Positions 18,673 to 26,036 of a stretch of DNA of 46,359 nucleotides are shown here, one piece after another. The DNA is from Chryseobacterium kimseyorum (GTDB taxonomy: Bacteria > Bacteroidota > Bacteroidia > Flavobacteriales > Weeksellaceae), in assembly GCF_025971945.1 (NCBI RefSeq), contig NZ_JAPDHW010000011.1:60694-107052 (forward strand), read 5' to 3'. The notes beneath the pieces are model-generated. The model was given only the letters and a program-made list of their open reading frames with translations. It was not told where the DNA came from and made no database searches. How positions within the stretch are numbered: position 1 is the first letter of the stretch; the number at the start of each line of letters is the position of its first letter. A program made the translations under genes and the position numbers.

Positions 18673-19383
18673 ATGAAACCCAAATCCATCTTCAACTGGA
18701 GCAGCGGAAAAGATTCTGCTCTTGCCTTATACAAAATTTTAAAAGAAGATCATTTTGAAATTACCTCTCTCTTAACAAGTATCAATCAGGAGTTTCAAAG
18801 AATTTCGATGCATGGTGTATCTGTTTCATTATTAGAAAAACAAGCCGAGAGTTTAGGATTTCCTTTAATTAAAATGGAAATACCCAGAGAACCGTCAATG
18901 GAAGAATATCAGAAAATTATGTCTAAAACCATGAAGGAGATCAAATCTCAAGGCATTACCCATTCTGTTTTTGGAGATATTTTTCTGGAAGATTTAAAAG
19001 AGTATCGCGAGAAACAACTGGAAAAGATCGGAATAGAAGCCGTCTTTCCATTATGGAAACAGAACACTGGCAAACTCATCCATGAATTTTTAAATTTGGG
19101 CTTTAAAACGATTGTCACCTGCGTCAATGAAACCTATCTCGATAAAAGTTTTGCCGGAAGAATTATTGATAAGAACTTCCTGAAAGGCTTACCTGAAAAC
19201 GTTGATCCGTGTGGCGAAAATGGAGAGTTTCACACTTTCACTTTTGATGGTCCGATTTTTAATAAGCCAATTGCATTTGAAATCGGTGAAACAGTTATGA
19301 AGACGTATCTTAAACCAAAATCGTCAGAGAATGATGAAGACGGAGAATATGTCTTTTGGTTTAGTGATTTGATTCCAGAATAA
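18673..19383 (+). CDS. Dph6-family ATP pyrophosphatase (diphthine-ammonia ligase-like)
   Basis: The 236-residue protein has the N-type ATP pyrophosphatase P-loop SSGKDS (residues 10-15) and the family motifs GDIFLEDLKEYREKQLEKIG and DPCGENGEFHTF. Eukaryotic and archaeal members amidate diphthine on EF2; bacteria lack diphthamide, so the substrate here is unknown. It is cytoplasmic. The serine hydrolase gene follows after 51 nt on the same strand, perhaps co-transcribed. The start is firm because the promoter box lies immediately before it. Confidence 0.88.
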   Translation: MKPKSIFNWSSGKDSALALYKILKEDHFEITSLLTSINQEFQRISMHGVSVSLLEKQAESLGFPLIKMEIPREPSMEEYQKIMSKTMKEIKSQGITHSVFGDIFLEDLKEYREKQLEKIGIEAVFPLWKQNTGKLIHEFLNLGFKTIVTCVNETYLDKSFAGRIIDKNFLKGLPENVDPCGENGEFHTFTFDGPIFNKPIAFEIGETVMKTYLKPKSSENDEDGEYVFWFSDLIPE

Positions 19384-19434
19384 TTGATTTTTCAGAATAT
19401 TAATTTTTTTTATATTTTTAGCAAAACAAACTAA

Positions 19435-20529
19435 ATGCTGAAAAAATCCTTCCTTCTATCAACACTGTTCATCTTAATTCTCTCCTGTCAAAAACCTCAA
19501 GAAGTAGCTCCAATTGATAAAAAAGCCATCGCCGATTCTGCTGTTGCGGTTTATCAAAAAAAACTTTACACTCTTCAGCTCGATTCTGTATTTTCAAAAT
19601 ACACGTTTAATGGCAGCGTGGCCGTCTTTAAAGATTCTGTAGAAATTTTTAGAAAAAATAACGGTTTCTCTGATTTTAAAAATAAAAAAGAAATAGACCA
19701 CCAAACCGTTTTTGCCATAGGATCTGTCAGCAAACAGTTTACTGCTGTCCTGATTTTATTGAAAATGGAAGAAGGAAAATTAAATCTGGAGGATAAGGTT
19801 TCAAAATACTTAAAAGAATTTCAGACTAAAGATTACGGCAACATCACCATTCATCAACTTCTGAATCACACTTCCGGACTGAATAATTTTGGTGAAAAAC
19901 TATTATTTAAAAGTGGATCAGGTTTTAATTATTCCAATGACGGCTTTAATGCTTTAGGAAAAATCATTGAACAGGTTTCGCGGAAATCTTATGATGAGAA
20001 TGTGATAGATTTATTCAAAAAAATCGGAATGAAAAACTCTTCCACGGGAAATCTTTTTGAAGGAGAAAATTTTGCAGGAGCTTATTTGGGGAATGAGAAA
20101 AATTTTGAAAAAATCGCCAACATGCCCAAAAGATTAGGTAATAAAGAAATCGGAACCGCTGCTGGCGGAATTCTCTCAACAATCGATGATCTTCATCTTT
20201 GGAACAATTCTCTCTACTCAGGAAAAGTGATACAACCGGAAACTTTAAAAAAATTCTTAAACAAAAGCGCCGAAAGACAACATCCGATTTTCGGGAAAAT
20301 GGGTTACGGTTACGGAATTATGATGAATACAGGAAAACCTTTGGCGTATTTTCACAGCGGTTACATTAAAGGATCGCCTTCGCTCAATATTTATTATCCT
20401 GAAACCAAAACTTCAGTGATTATTTTATCAAATATTGCCGATGAAGAAAAAGGGAAAAGCAATACGTTCAAACCTCATCGTGAGATCAAGAATTTTACGG
20501 ATATGATGGAGAATGTTTCTTTCAACTAA
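19435..20529 (+). CDS. Serine hydrolase lipoprotein, beta-lactamase/DD-peptidase family
   Basis: The 364-residue protein carries a lipoprotein signal (lipobox LILSC, C18). The catalytic SxxK motif is S97-V-S-K100 and the YxN motif is Y166-S-N168. A late HSGY takes the place of the KTG-type motif, as in class C beta-lactamase-related hydrolases (PF00144). Likely a periplasmic peptidase or esterase anchored in a membrane; resistance activity cannot be inferred. The gene ends 1 nt before the end of the converging membrane-protein gene, with no terminator between. Confidence 0.88.
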   Translation: MLKKSFLLSTLFILILSCQKPQEVAPIDKKAIADSAVAVYQKKLYTLQLDSVFSKYTFNGSVAVFKDSVEIFRKNNGFSDFKNKKEIDHQTVFAIGSVSKQFTAVLILLKMEEGKLNLEDKVSKYLKEFQTKDYGNITIHQLLNHTSGLNNFGEKLLFKSGSGFNYSNDGFNALGKIIEQVSRKSYDENVIDLFKKIGMKNSSTGNLFEGENFAGAYLGNEKNFEKIANMPKRLGNKEIGTAAGGILSTIDDLHLWNNSLYSGKVIQPETLKKFLNKSAERQHPIFGKMGYGYGIMMNTGKPLAYFHSGYIKGSPSLNIYYPETKTSVIILSNIADEEKGKSNTFKPHREIKNFTDMMENVSFN

Positions 20530-20530
20530 A

Positions 20531-21259
20531 TCAATCAGCTTCTGAAACTTTGATGAAGTTCTGAATTTTCTGTAAAGACTTTTTATGCTCAAGGAAATTG
20601 ATAATTGCAAAAACTACTAGCGTTTGCAGCAGCAAAGGAACAAACAGCATAATAAAAAAAGGTGTAAGACCACTATTTCCTTCTTTTAAAAATAAATAAG
20701 TATATGCTTTACCATTACCGTTTACTCCCTGAATCATTGTCGTAATACTGACAATTATAAGTCCTAAATTCTGTTGGTACATTGAGTAAAATATTTTTCC
20801 TCTGTACTTAAAATCTTTTTTAAAGTATTTCCAAATTTTGTAATTGCTTAGTATAAAGAAAACAGGTACAGCAATGAAAAAAGCATTCTGAATTTTAAAA
20901 AACAACTTGAAAGTTTCTTCATTTGGAGAAATGTAAATCAGTAGCAAATTTAAAACAAAAGAAATCGCAGCAATGGAGATTGCTTTTTTAAAGATTTTTC
21001 GATAATTTGCTTTTACAATTTTTTTGAAAATAGCAGGTATATGCTCAAGAGAAAAAGCAGAATATGTTGTCATTTTAAATTCAGGTTCCCAAGCAATTTT
21101 AGTTTTAAAAAAAGCCTGATCAAAACTTAGATTTTCATAAATTTGAAGATCTGAAATCTGGGAAATCATATGATCACGAACTTCCAGTAAAATATCTAAT
21201 GGAAGTTTATTCAAAATCAGATATTCGTCAATCTGCTTCTCTTCTGCTGAGGTAATCAT
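20531..21259 (-). CDS. PadR-associated membrane protein
   Basis: The 242-residue protein has a cytoplasmic helical N-terminus of about 80 residues (EEKQIDEYLILNKLPLDILLEVRDHMISQISDLQ) followed by five or so hydrophobic segments. The N-terminus aligns with the next upstream gene (SFDQAFFKTKIAW here, SFQEAFLKTKVSW there), so the two are paralogues. The arrangement PadR regulator, then a protein with a short helical domain plus membrane segments, recalls HAAS-domain proteins that accompany PadR regulators. It is the last gene of the three-gene PadR operon. Transport or sensing is possible but not shown. Confidence 0.75.
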   Translation of the reverse strand: MITSAEEKQIDEYLILNKLPLDILLEVRDHMISQISDLQIYENLSFDQAFFKTKIAWEPEFKMTTYSAFSLEHIPAIFKKIVKANYRKIFKKAISIAAISFVLNLLLIYISPNEETFKLFFKIQNAFFIAVPVFFILSNYKIWKYFKKDFKYRGKIFYSMYQQNLGLIIVSITTMIQGVNGNGKAYTYLFLKEGNSGLTPFFIMLFVPLLLQTLVVFAIINFLEHKKSLQKIQNFIKVSEAD

Positions 21260-21270
21260 TTTTAAACTAT

Positions 21271-21881
21271 TTAGATTAAGACATTTACTTTTTTACTTCT
21301 GAAATACAGCAGTTGAATTTGGACGAATCCAGTGTAGATGCTAAAAACTTTAATGATTTCAAAATCCCCAAAAAGTTCACCTTGGGTAAAATAACCTACC
21401 ACTAAAAATAACATACATCCTAAAATCAGGTTTTTCAAAATCAAAGGATGAAAAGTCAATTCAATGTATTCTCTGAACTTCATTTTTCTGAATGCAAAAT
21501 TGTATAAAAGCATGAATAATGAGACAACACCTAAACTGATTTGCATGATGTAGAAATAATCATTGAAAAATAAAAATGCAGCTAAGCCAATCAGAGAAAG
21601 ACATATTGATGAAAAAATGATGTTACTGAACCTGGATTGCAAAACCGTCTTTTCAATTCTCGCAATTTTTTTGAATGATAAACATCAGCATTCACCATTT
21701 CCAGCTCATGTTGCCAGGAAACTTTTGTTTTAAGAAATGCTTCCTGAAAACTGAAGTTTTCTTGCACCAGTTCTGAAATTTGGATTACAAAATGATCATA
21801 GACTTCGTTTAAAATAACAGTGCTGAGATTTTTTCTTCGCAGGAAATCTTTTACTTCCTGCTCCTGAAACTTGTTCATCAT
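21271..21881 (-). pseudogene. PadR-associated membrane protein gene with a frameshift in a poly-A run
   Basis: Two overlapping frames together make one protein like the downstream paralogue. The 5' frame (21881 to 21591) gives the soluble N-terminal domain, then runs out after HSKKLRELKR. The 3' frame carries the membrane segments (SNIIFSSICLSLIGLAAFLFF onward, to 21271). Adding one A to the seven-A run (plus-strand T at 21666-21672) joins them as HSKKIARIEKTVLQSRFSN, giving 203 residues. The cause may be a recent mutation, slippage or phase variation, or a homopolymer sequencing error. Its start overlaps the padR stop by 4 nt (ATGA), so it is translated with padR. Confidence 0.8.
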
Positions 21882-22201
21882 ATATTGAAAATGGTATTTA
21901 GATTGAATAAATAAGATTTCATTTCGGCTTCCTGATCGGCTTGCTGTTTCATCCCTTTCTCAGTCAAAAGATAATATTTGCGGTCCCTGCCGTTTATTTT
22001 TTGAATTTCAGAGATAATCAAACCGTCACCTTCCAATTTGTGCAACAAAGGATACAGAGCGCCTTCTGTCATTTCCAGCTCCCCCTCTGTCAATTCCTTT
22101 GCCCGCTGGGTCATTTGGTAACCATACATCTTCACCTCTTTTGAAAGTAATTTCAAAATGATGTTCTGCAAAGTTCCTTTATAAAGACTGTTTTTTTTCA
22201 A
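21878..22201 (-). CDS. PadR family transcriptional regulator
   Basis: The 107-residue protein is a compact winged-helix PadR (subfamily 2). It contains LQNIILKLLSKEVKMYGYQMTQRAKELT, then EGALYPLLHKLEGDGLI and GRDRKYYLLTEKG, all diagnostic for PadR. It probably represses its own operon with the two downstream membrane proteins: a perfect inverted repeat overlaps its promoter. The likely inducer is unknown, though PadR proteins often sense small hydrophobic compounds. Cytoplasmic DNA-binding dimer. Confidence 0.93.
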   Translation of the reverse strand: MKKNSLYKGTLQNIILKLLSKEVKMYGYQMTQRAKELTEGELEMTEGALYPLLHKLEGDGLIISEIQKINGRDRKYYLLTEKGMKQQADQEAEMKSYLFNLNTIFNI

Positions 22202-22211
22202 TTCGTAATTT

Positions 22212-22251
22212 TATACATAACAAATCTATGTATAATTTTCTTATGTATCAA
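22212..22251 (-). promoter_or_regulatory. padR promoter overlapped by a PadR-like operator
   Basis: TATACATA (22212-22219) and TATGTATA (22227-22234) form a perfect 8-bp inverted repeat with a 7-nt spacer. On the minus strand the -7 box TAGATTTG (22228-22221) lies in and next to the spacer, and TTG (22251-22249) sits 20 nt upstream as the -33 element. A further half-site, TATGTAT, is at 22242-22248 between the two boxes. A dimer bound here would block RNA polymerase. Confidence 0.7.
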
Positions 22252-22289
22252 TTTTTATTGAATAATTTTTAAAAACTTATTTTTACGGT

Positions 22290-23438
22290 ATGAAAAAAAT
22301 GTATTTCATAGCCATCTATCCACCGCAGGAAATTATCGATAAGGTAAAGATCTATAAAGAAGATTTAGCTTTAAACTTTAATAATTCTAAAGCTTTAAAA
22401 AATGATGCACACATTACTTTATTTCCTCCGTTCAACAGAACTGTAGATTTAGAAAGTGATATTCTGGCGGCCTTTCATAAAATCGACACCAACGTTTCTC
22501 CATTTGAGATTACCCTGAACGGTTTCGGAAGTTTTCCGAATCCTAAAAATCCGGTTCTGTTTATAAAACCAGAAGAAAATGAACATTTGAAAGATCTGCA
22601 TTTGAGAGTAAAAGAAAAATTTAGTTTTACAGAATATTCCTTCAACCCTCACATAACCGTAGGATACAGAGATTTGAGCTGGGAAAATTATTTAAAGCCT
22701 GGGGAATCTATCAAGAAAAAGAATTTAAAACTAAATTTATCGTTGACAGGATTTCACTTCTACGCCATGACGGAAAATGGATTTCGATCGCTGAAAAAAT
22801 GCTTGAACACCGATAAATTTATATGTAAAGATTACAATAATACTTTCACTGAAAATGCAGAAACACTTATCTTTGATGCGATGATTTCAACAGAGAAAAT
22901 AATTTTAGGTATTGACCCAGGAACTGCCATTATGGGTTTCGGACTTATTTCGGTAAAAAAGGGAAAGATGGAAATGATTTCCATTCATGAATTAATTTTA
23001 AAAAAATATCCCAATCACGAAACAAAACTGAAATATATTTTCGACAAAACCTTAGCCTTAATCGATGAATTTCATCCAGATGAGGTTGCTTTGGAAGCTC
23101 CATTTTTTGGTAAAAATGTACAGTCGATGCTGAAACTAGGACGTGCCCAGGGTGTTGCGATGGCAGCAAGTCTCCACCGGAATATACCTATCACAGAATA
23201 TTCTCCAAAAAAAATAAAGATGGCCATTACCGGAAACGGAAATGCCAGCAAAGAGCAGGTTGCGGGAATGCTGAAAAACCTTTTAAATCTTAAAGAATTT
23301 CCTACGAAATATTTGGATGCATCTGATGGACTGGCTGTCGCAGTCTGTCACCATTTCAACTCCGGAACTATTGCTGATACAAAATCTTACACAGGTTGGG
23401 AGAGCTTTCTAAAGCAAAATCCTGATCGGTTAAAATAA
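22290..23438 (+). CDS. ruvC: 2H phosphoesterase fused in frame to RuvC Holliday junction resolvase
   Basis: One 382-codon ORF joins two proteins. Residues 1-170 are a 2H phosphoesterase (2'-5' RNA ligase-like), with HxT motifs H41-I-T43 and H121-I-T123. Residues 198-382 are a complete RuvC with catalytic D209 (GIDPG), E269 (LEAPFFG), D343 and D346 (DASDGLAVA). RuvC cuts Holliday junctions with RuvAB. The linker (about 171-197) looks like translated intergenic DNA, and M198 (22881) follows a -7 box at 22868. So ruvC may also be made alone as a 185-residue protein of normal size. Whether the fusion protein exists, or the upstream gene has lost its stop, is open. Confidence 0.88.
   Translation: MKKMYFIAIYPPQEIIDKVKIYKEDLALNFNNSKALKNDAHITLFPPFNRTVDLESDILAAFHKIDTNVSPFEITLNGFGSFPNPKNPVLFIKPEENEHLKDLHLRVKEKFSFTEYSFNPHITVGYRDLSWENYLKPGESIKKKNLKLNLSLTGFHFYAMTENGFRSLKKCLNTDKFICKDYNNTFTENAETLIFDAMISTEKIILGIDPGTAIMGFGLISVKKGKMEMISIHELILKKYPNHETKLKYIFDKTLALIDEFHPDEVALEAPFFGKNVQSMLKLGRAQGVAMAASLHRNIPITEYSPKKIKMAITGNGNASKEQVAGMLKNLLNLKEFPTKYLDASDGLAVAVCHHFNSGTIADTKSYTGWESFLKQNPDRLK
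22868..22875 (+). promoter_or_regulatory. Internal -7 box (TATCTTTG) for ruvC alone
   Basis: TATCTTTG fits TAnnTTTG exactly and ends 5 nt before the in-frame ATG at 22881 that begins the RuvC domain. TTTC at 22844-22847, 20 nt upstream, resembles the -33 TTTG. Confidence 0.5.
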
Positions 23439-23546
23439 ATTTCACCCATTATAAATAAAACATTGAAATTCAATAGATTGCTTGCTCGATGATGATTACT
23501 TGGTAAAACATATTACTATTTGTAACATTGGTATGATTTTTTATAC

Positions 23547-23554
23547 TAATTTTG
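23547..23554 (+). promoter_or_regulatory. -7 box (TAATTTTG) for the DUF4407 gene
   Basis: TAATTTTG fits TAnnTTTG. It overlaps an in-frame TTG at 23552 and so supports the ATG at 23570 as the start. Confidence 0.5.
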
Positions 23555-23569
23555 TATAAATTTTCAATA

Positions 23570-24640
23570 ATGAAAAACATTCAACAAACTATAAATCAGA
23601 ACAGTCATTCAATAAATTGGTTTCAAAAATTCCTGATGATCTGCTCTGGAGGAAACATTCACATCCTCAGAAAAACGCCCAGCGAGTGGAATAAATTTTC
23701 CGGAATCGGTGGAATTGTATTATTTACCGCAATTTTTGCAACCCTTTCGGCAGGCTACGCAATGTTTACGATTTTCGATGATATCTGGATCTCGGTGGGA
23801 TTTGCAATTTTGTGGGGCTTAATGATCTTTAATCTTGACCGATACATTGTTTCGTCGATAAAAAAAACAGGAACATGGTGGAATCAGATTTTGATGTCGA
23901 TTCCCAGATTGATCTTAGCAACATTTTTAGGAATCATTATCTCTAAACCATTGGAGCTGAAAATTTTTGAAAAGGAAGTCAACAAGCAATTGAATACCAT
24001 CATTCAAAGAAATAAAAAACAGCTTCAGGGTGAAATGAGCGGAAGAATTCTTCAGCAGAGCGGGCCTTTTGACACCGAAAAAAAACAGATCTCTGATAAA
24101 ATCGCACAGTATCAAAAATCTTATGACTCTGCTGCTGTAGAACTTGAAAAAGAAATTCTCGGTACAAAAACCGGACTTACGAGTGGTAAAGAGGGCTTCG
24201 GCTCTAATGCCAAAAGAAAACAGGAACTGAAAGAACAGCGAAGAGTTGATCTGGAAAATTATCAGAAGCAGGCAGCTCCGCGACTGGAATATTTAGATAA
24301 GGAAATTTCGAAAGTTTACACCAATTTAGAAACCGAAAGAAAATCAACAGAAACGATTGAGGATAAATTTAACGGTTTTGCTGCCAGACTTCAGGCATTG
24401 GATGAGCTGGGGAAAAATTCAGCAATTATCGCGACCGCAGCTGCTTTTATTATGGGACTTTTTATCTGTCTTGAGATTTCTCCGGTTTTGGTTAAATTAA
24501 TTTCACAGGTAGGGCCTTATGATTATCTTTTAGAAAAAACTGAAAATGATTTCAGACTGTATTCAAAAGAAAAGATAGAAAAAGGAAACTTTCTCACCGA
24601 TTTCAGGATTGATGATTTTAAAGAAAATCTAAAAAAATAA
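23570..24640 (+). CDS. DUF4407 family membrane protein
   Basis: The 356-residue protein has the DUF4407 pattern. Three membrane segments lie near the N-terminus (about 44-66, 72-89 and 109-125), with the conserved NLDRYIVSSIKK between the second and third. A long charged coiled-coil region follows (about 130-280, rich in Lys/Glu/Gln), then a last membrane segment near 285-305 (AIIATAAAFIMGLFICLEI). The large coiled coil probably faces one side of the inner membrane as a structural or tethering element. Function is unknown for the family. A TTG start 6 codons upstream is rejected because it lies on the promoter. Confidence 0.85.
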   Translation: MKNIQQTINQNSHSINWFQKFLMICSGGNIHILRKTPSEWNKFSGIGGIVLFTAIFATLSAGYAMFTIFDDIWISVGFAILWGLMIFNLDRYIVSSIKKTGTWWNQILMSIPRLILATFLGIIISKPLELKIFEKEVNKQLNTIIQRNKKQLQGEMSGRILQQSGPFDTEKKQISDKIAQYQKSYDSAAVELEKEILGTKTGLTSGKEGFGSNAKRKQELKEQRRVDLENYQKQAAPRLEYLDKEISKVYTNLETERKSTETIEDKFNGFAARLQALDELGKNSAIIATAAAFIMGLFICLEISPVLVKLISQVGPYDYLLEKTENDFRLYSKEKIEKGNFLTDFRIDDFKENLKK

Positions 24641-24652
24641 TTTCACTACAGG

Positions 24653-24680
24653 CCTTTCAGTTTTACTGAAAGGTTTTTTT
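24653..24680 (+). terminator. Rho-independent terminator
   Basis: CCTTTCAGT (24653-24661) pairs with ACTGAAAGG (24665-24673), then a T run. Confidence 0.85.
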
Positions 24681-24746
24681 ATATATAGTCGGTTTTAAAT
24701 TTATGTTAAATACTGCAAAGGGAATATTTTTTGTATCCAGTCATGC

Positions 24747-24944
24747 ATGCCTTCGAGTGTCGTCAATCATTATTTCTACATTCCTGAAACTGAAATATTA
24801 AGAATTATATATCAGTCAGGCTCGATTTATGATTACTTAAAAGTTCCACAGGGAATCTTTGATAAATTCAGGGCAGCAAAATCTAAAGGGCAGTTTTTAA
24901 ATGCTGTTATTAAGAGAAAATTTAAATTCAGAAAAATATCCTGA
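24747..24944 (+). CDS. KTSC domain protein
   Basis: The 65-residue protein is a single KTSC domain (PF13619): MPSSVV at the start, TEILRIIYQSGSIYDYLKVP in the middle and KSKGQFLNAVIKRKFKFRKI at the end follow the family pattern, although the family's namesake KTSC-like residues are not all kept. KTSC proteins are small soluble proteins sometimes fused to RNA-related domains; their function is unknown. It precedes the peroxiredoxin gene by 29 nt, so the three genes 24747-25965 may form an operon. Confidence 0.8.
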   Translation: MPSSVVNHYFYIPETEILRIIYQSGSIYDYLKVPQGIFDKFRAAKSKGQFLNAVIKRKFKFRKIS

Positions 24945-24973
24945 ATCAATATAAACCACCACAAAATATTATT

Positions 24974-25441
24974 ATGATACTAGAAAAAGGAACCTCAGCT
25001 CCCGACTTTGAACTTAACGCAACTCCTGATCAGAAACTGAAACGTTCAGATTTTTCAGGGAAAAATTTAATTTTAGTTTTTTATCCTGCAGACTGGAGTC
25101 CCGTATGCGGAGACCAGGTCGTCCTGTATAATGAAATGCTGAGTATTTTCCATAAATACAGTGCGGATATTGTTGGAATCTCTGTTGACAGCTCCTGGTG
25201 TCACGACGCTTTCAGTTCAGACAGAAAACTACATTATCCTCTCTTAGCAGATTTCAATCCGAAAGGCGAAGTTTCAAAAGCTTACGGAGTATACAATGAA
25301 GAAAACGGGACTTCACAGAGAGCTTTATTTGTCATTGATACGGAAGGAATTATCCAATGGAGTTATCTGTCTCCAGATGGAATTAATCCGGGAGCAGACG
25401 GAATCATCGAAGCATTAGAAACATTAACAAAAAATCAATAA
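24974..25441 (+). CDS. Peroxiredoxin (AhpC/TSA family)
   Basis: The 155-residue cytoplasmic protein has a thioredoxin-fold core with LVFYPADWSPVCGDQ. The peroxidatic cysteine is C45 and the usual PxxxTxxC motif reads P38-ADW-S42-PV-C45, so serine replaces threonine. A second cysteine, C76 (SSWC), could be the resolving residue. It reduces peroxides and alkyl hydroperoxides using a thiol partner; the DsbA-like protein starting 5 nt after its stop may be that partner or another stress protein. The end (PGADGIIEALETL) matches AhpE-like peroxiredoxins. Confidence 0.88.
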   Translation: MILEKGTSAPDFELNATPDQKLKRSDFSGKNLILVFYPADWSPVCGDQVVLYNEMLSIFHKYSADIVGISVDSSWCHDAFSSDRKLHYPLLADFNPKGEVSKAYGVYNEENGTSQRALFVIDTEGIIQWSYLSPDGINPGADGIIEALETLTKNQ

Positions 25442-25446
25442 ATATT

Positions 25447-25965
25447 ATGTCTTTAACCATACCAGTAAGTGAAAATGATCATATAGTAGGTGATCCCAAT
25501 ACCGCAAAAATAGTTCTTGTAGAATATGGAGATTACGAATGCTCACACTGCGGAGATGCATTTCCGATCGTTAAAAAATTTGTAGATGAAAACAGAAAAG
25601 AGGTAGCTTTTGTTTTCAGAAACTTCCCTCTAAAAGATGCTCATCCAAATGCAATGGCCGCCGCTGCAACAGCAGAAGCATCTGCAAAACAGGGTAAATT
25701 CTGGGAGATGCACGATCAGATTTTTCAGAGCCACGCAGATTTAAGTGAGGAAACGCTGGCGCAACTTGTGGAAGCAGTCGGACTTGACCCTGATGCTGTA
25801 AAAAACGATATCGAAAGTGCAGAACTGCAGAATAAAATTGAAGAAGATTTCGAAGGCGGCGTGAGAAGCGGTGTTAATGGTACTCCATCATTTTTTGTCA
25901 ATGGTGAAAAGTGGGAAGGCTATGACGGAACTGAAGAATCTCTTTCTTCTTTGCTGTCAGAATAA
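25447..25965 (+). CDS. DsbA-like thiol-disulfide protein (thioredoxin_4), cytoplasmic
   Basis: The 172-residue protein has an active-site C32-S-H-C35 motif, the DsbA-type helical insert (DQIFQSHADLSEETLAQL) and the cis-proline loop T146-P147 (GTPSFFVNG). There is no signal peptide, so unlike classical DsbA it should work in the cytoplasm, probably as a reductase or glutaredoxin-like partner of the peroxiredoxin encoded just upstream. The genes nearly touch and share one terminator. Confidence 0.88.
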   Translation: MSLTIPVSENDHIVGDPNTAKIVLVEYGDYECSHCGDAFPIVKKFVDENRKEVAFVFRNFPLKDAHPNAMAAAATAEASAKQGKFWEMHDQIFQSHADLSEETLAQLVEAVGLDPDAVKNDIESAELQNKIEEDFEGGVRSGVNGTPSFFVNGEKWEGYDGTEESLSSLLSE

Positions 25966-25988
25966 AGATCCATTTAAACGAAATAAAA

Positions 25989-26019
25989 AACTCACAGAAA
26001 AATCTGTGAGTTTTTTTAT
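25989..26019. terminator. Bidirectional terminator between the DsbA-like gene and guaB
   Basis: AACTCACAGA (25989-25998) pairs with TCTGTGAGTT (26003-26012), with an A tract to the left and a T tract to the right, so both converging units can end here. Confidence 0.88.
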
Positions 26020-26036
26020 TTATGTATGACGATTAA

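Noticed and set aside
19435..20529. Beta-lactamase resistance gene
   Set aside because: The PF00144 family motifs also occur in DD-peptidases and esterases; nothing in the sequence shows antibiotic hydrolysis.
23552..23569. TTG start for the DUF4407 protein
   Set aside because: It overlaps the TAATTTTG promoter box, so it would precede the transcript start.
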